NCBI RefSeq assembly: GCF_038442745.1
Contig: NZ_JARVCN010000198.1
Location: forward strand, 1-6,219
Direction of reading: 5' to 3'
DNA length: 6,219 nucleotides
DNA from: Crocosphaera sp038442745
GTDB taxonomy: Bacteria > Cyanobacteriota > Cyanobacteriia > Cyanobacteriales > Microcystaceae
The notes under the pieces are model-generated. The model made no database searches. It was not told the origin of the DNA and saw only the letters and a list, made by a program, of their open reading frames with translations. This document shows positions 5,139-6,219 of this stretch, piece by piece (the stretch's first letter is position 1; each line of letters opens with the position of its first letter). A program made the translations under genes and the position numbers.

Positions 5139-6167
5139 TTAATTTCGTTTTAAAATTTCTATAACTTTTTCATTTTTACGTTCTTCCGCTAAATTTAATG
5201 CAGTTTCTCCCGATTCATTTTTGATATTAACATCAGCTCCTTTTTCAAGTAATAATTGAAGTATGTTTACATAACCTTCTTCGGCAGCTATCATTAATGC
5301 GGTCATTCCAGCTTCATTTTTTAAATTTACATTAGCTCCATTATTTAGTAAAAATTTAACGAGCTTAAAATAATTCTCATTTGTTGCTTCCATTAATGCT
5401 GTGTATGCAAATTTTGACTTTGATTTCGGTATTATGTTAATATCAGCACCATTCTTGATTAATAATTTTACAACATTCATAAGTTCTGCTTCAGAAACAG
5501 TTTCCTTTTTGTAATCTATACTTTTTATTAATGCAGTATCACCATACTTGTTTCGGGCATTAATATCAACTCCTTTATCAATGAATAGTTGAACTGAACT
5601 TGCAAGATAATTATTCGTTGCTAACATGAGAAGAGTATCACCATTTTTATTTGTTACATTAATATCAGCACCTTTATTGACCAACCACTTAATAATATCT
5701 TCTCGACCTTCTTTGACTGCCCAAAGTAAAACGGTTTCTCCAATTTCATCTTTCTCATTAACATTAATATCTTTTAGTAACTCTATGGAAATATCTGATT
5801 CTAGTTGGCTAAATGCTGGAAGAGGTAGGTTTGAACAAGTCTTGTTATATGGCTCATTTTCTAAATATTGCTGCCACTCTTCCCATTTTAAATTACGAGT
5901 CAATCGAGAACAAGCTTCAGAAAATAAATCATTTTTCTGCCATAACCAAAGCTTAATATTTCTTCCTTCAAATACAGCTAAATATTTTGAATCAGGACTA
6001 AAACGAATTCCTCCAGAATTATCTTTTATTTCACCAATCTGAGCAATTTCTTTTCCTGTATCAGTTTCCCATATCTTTACTGTACTATCTGAGGGACTTC
6101 TTGAAGCGATATAATCCCCAGATTGATCGAAAACTATTTCACTTATATAACCTTGATGTCCTTTTTT
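5139..6167 (-). pseudogene. WD40-ankyrin repeat fusion protein, 5' end cut off by an IS200/IS605-type element
   Basis: From the IS junction at 6167 a single frame of 342 codons runs to the stop at 5141-5139 with no in-frame ATG before the ankyrin region. It therefore looks like the 3' part of a longer gene. It begins with a WD40 blade (KKGHQGYISEIVF... DSTVKIWETDTGKEI), then a second, partial one (GIRFSPDSKYLAV... IKLWLWQ). Next comes the tail I associate with cyanobacterial WD40 proteins (ACSRLTRNLKWEEWQQYL, then EPYNKTCSNLP). After it come about six ankyrin repeats of roughly 33 residues (GxTxLxxA... LLxxGADxN), the last ending near the C-terminus at ILKRN. Both halves are protein-interaction scaffolds; no enzyme domain remains, and any upstream effector part is outside the window. 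A TTG at 5903 could start a short ankyrin protein, but it lies inside the WD40 tail motif and is not credible as a native start. Confidence 0.8.
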
Positions 6168-6219
6168 TTGACACTCCCCACGAATATAATTCGGGGGATT
6201 CTTGGTTCACTGACTCAAG
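6168..6219 (-). mobile_element. IS200/IS605-type element, right end only
   Basis: Reading the minus strand towards lower coordinates, the sequence GAATCCCC(C)...GGGGAGTGTCAA matches the right-end form I know from cyanobacterial TnpB-carrying IS200/IS605 elements. The subterminal hairpin (6197-6176) pairs CCCC with GGGG and CGAAT with ATTCG around a three-base loop, with one bulged T. The element ends in the tetranucleotide TCAA (6171-6168), the cleavage sequence at the right end of IS608. Such elements have no terminal inverted repeats and make no target duplication. The body lies beyond 6219. A tnpB stop may be TGA at 6209-6207 (LSQ-stop), or the tnpB frame may run on through the hairpin as ...SVNQESP...; I cannot decide. 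The element sits inside a WD40 coding frame. Confidence 0.75.
6176..6197 (-). repeat. Right-end hairpin of the IS200/IS605-type element
   Basis: Nine base pairs (CCCC-GGGG plus CGAAT-ATTCG) close a three-base loop, with one unpaired T on the 3' arm. In this family such imperfect hairpins near the ends are recognised by the TnpA transposase on single-stranded DNA, and on RNA they form part of the TnpB guide scaffold. It lies four bases from the terminal TCAA. Confidence 0.75.

Larger units (their letters stand above)
6148..6219 (-). ncRNA. Predicted 3' end of a TnpB-associated right-end RNA (reRNA/omega RNA) with flank-encoded guide
   Basis: In IS200/IS605-type elements that carry tnpB, the guide RNA for TnpB covers the 3' end of tnpB and the right end, and its guide is read from the flanking DNA. 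Here the scaffold would end at TCAA (6171-6168), with the guide occupying about 6167-6148, starting with six A's, then GGACATC. This assumes the off-window part of the element encodes TnpB, which cannot be seen. Confidence 0.35.

Noticed and set aside
5139..5903. Independent ankyrin gene starting at TTG 5903
   Set aside because: The TTG is a Leu codon inside the conserved ACSRLTRNL tail of the WD40 part, and the frame is open upstream as far as the IS junction.
5626..6042. 138-codon plus-strand open frame
   Set aside because: It is antisense to the WD40-ankyrin frame, which has unmistakable repeats. There is no Shine-Dalgarno and no known motif.

Overview
The window looks like chromosomal DNA of an AT-rich, probably unicellular cyanobacterium of the Crocosphaera/Cyanothece type. 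The evidence is two perfect HIP1 octamers (GCGATCGC, 3841-3848 and 4078-4085), a cyanobacterial-type PstS, a WD40 tail motif of the kind I know from cyanobacterial WD40 proteins, and an IS200/IS605 right end of the form common in these genomes. The genus is a guess.

Layout from left to right. (1) 1-53: sequence that does not belong to PstS and ends the pstS reading frame early. (2) pstS (minus, start 695): signal peptide and about two thirds of a periplasmic phosphate-binding protein, then truncated. (3) 696-901: AT-rich divergent intergenic region with a clear Shine-Dalgarno for the next gene. (4) 902-1864 (plus): a TonB-like protein with a transmembrane SxxxH motif, a long Pro/Thr/Ser-rich linker built partly from 48-bp repeats, and a C-terminal domain that does not look like canonical TonB_C. 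(5) 3447 down to 1866 (minus): an exbB-exbD-exbD operon. The first ExbD keeps the proton-carrying Asp; the second has Asn there. (6) 4355-3534 (minus): a membrane-anchored TPR protein. (7) 4382-4425: a strong imperfect inverted repeat. (8) 4457-5084 (plus): a DnaB helicase relic lacking Walker A, apparently with a one-base frameshift and a changed Walker B Asp. (9) 6167-5139 (minus): the 3' part of a WD40-ankyrin fusion gene, cut by (10) the right end of an IS200/IS605-type element (6168-6219) whose body lies outside the window.

How the genes fit together. ExbB, two ExbDs and the TonB-like protein make a plausible proton-motive-force driven energy-transduction unit of the inner membrane. The motor operon and the TonB-like gene converge with one base between their stop codons. 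The unusual points are the D-to-N change in the second ExbD, coupled to a reciprocal N-to-D change six residues earlier, and the atypical TonB C-terminus. The two flanks show genome decay: pstS, dnaB and the WD40-ankyrin gene are all broken. No stretch longer than 300 bases lacks a gene or gene remnant.
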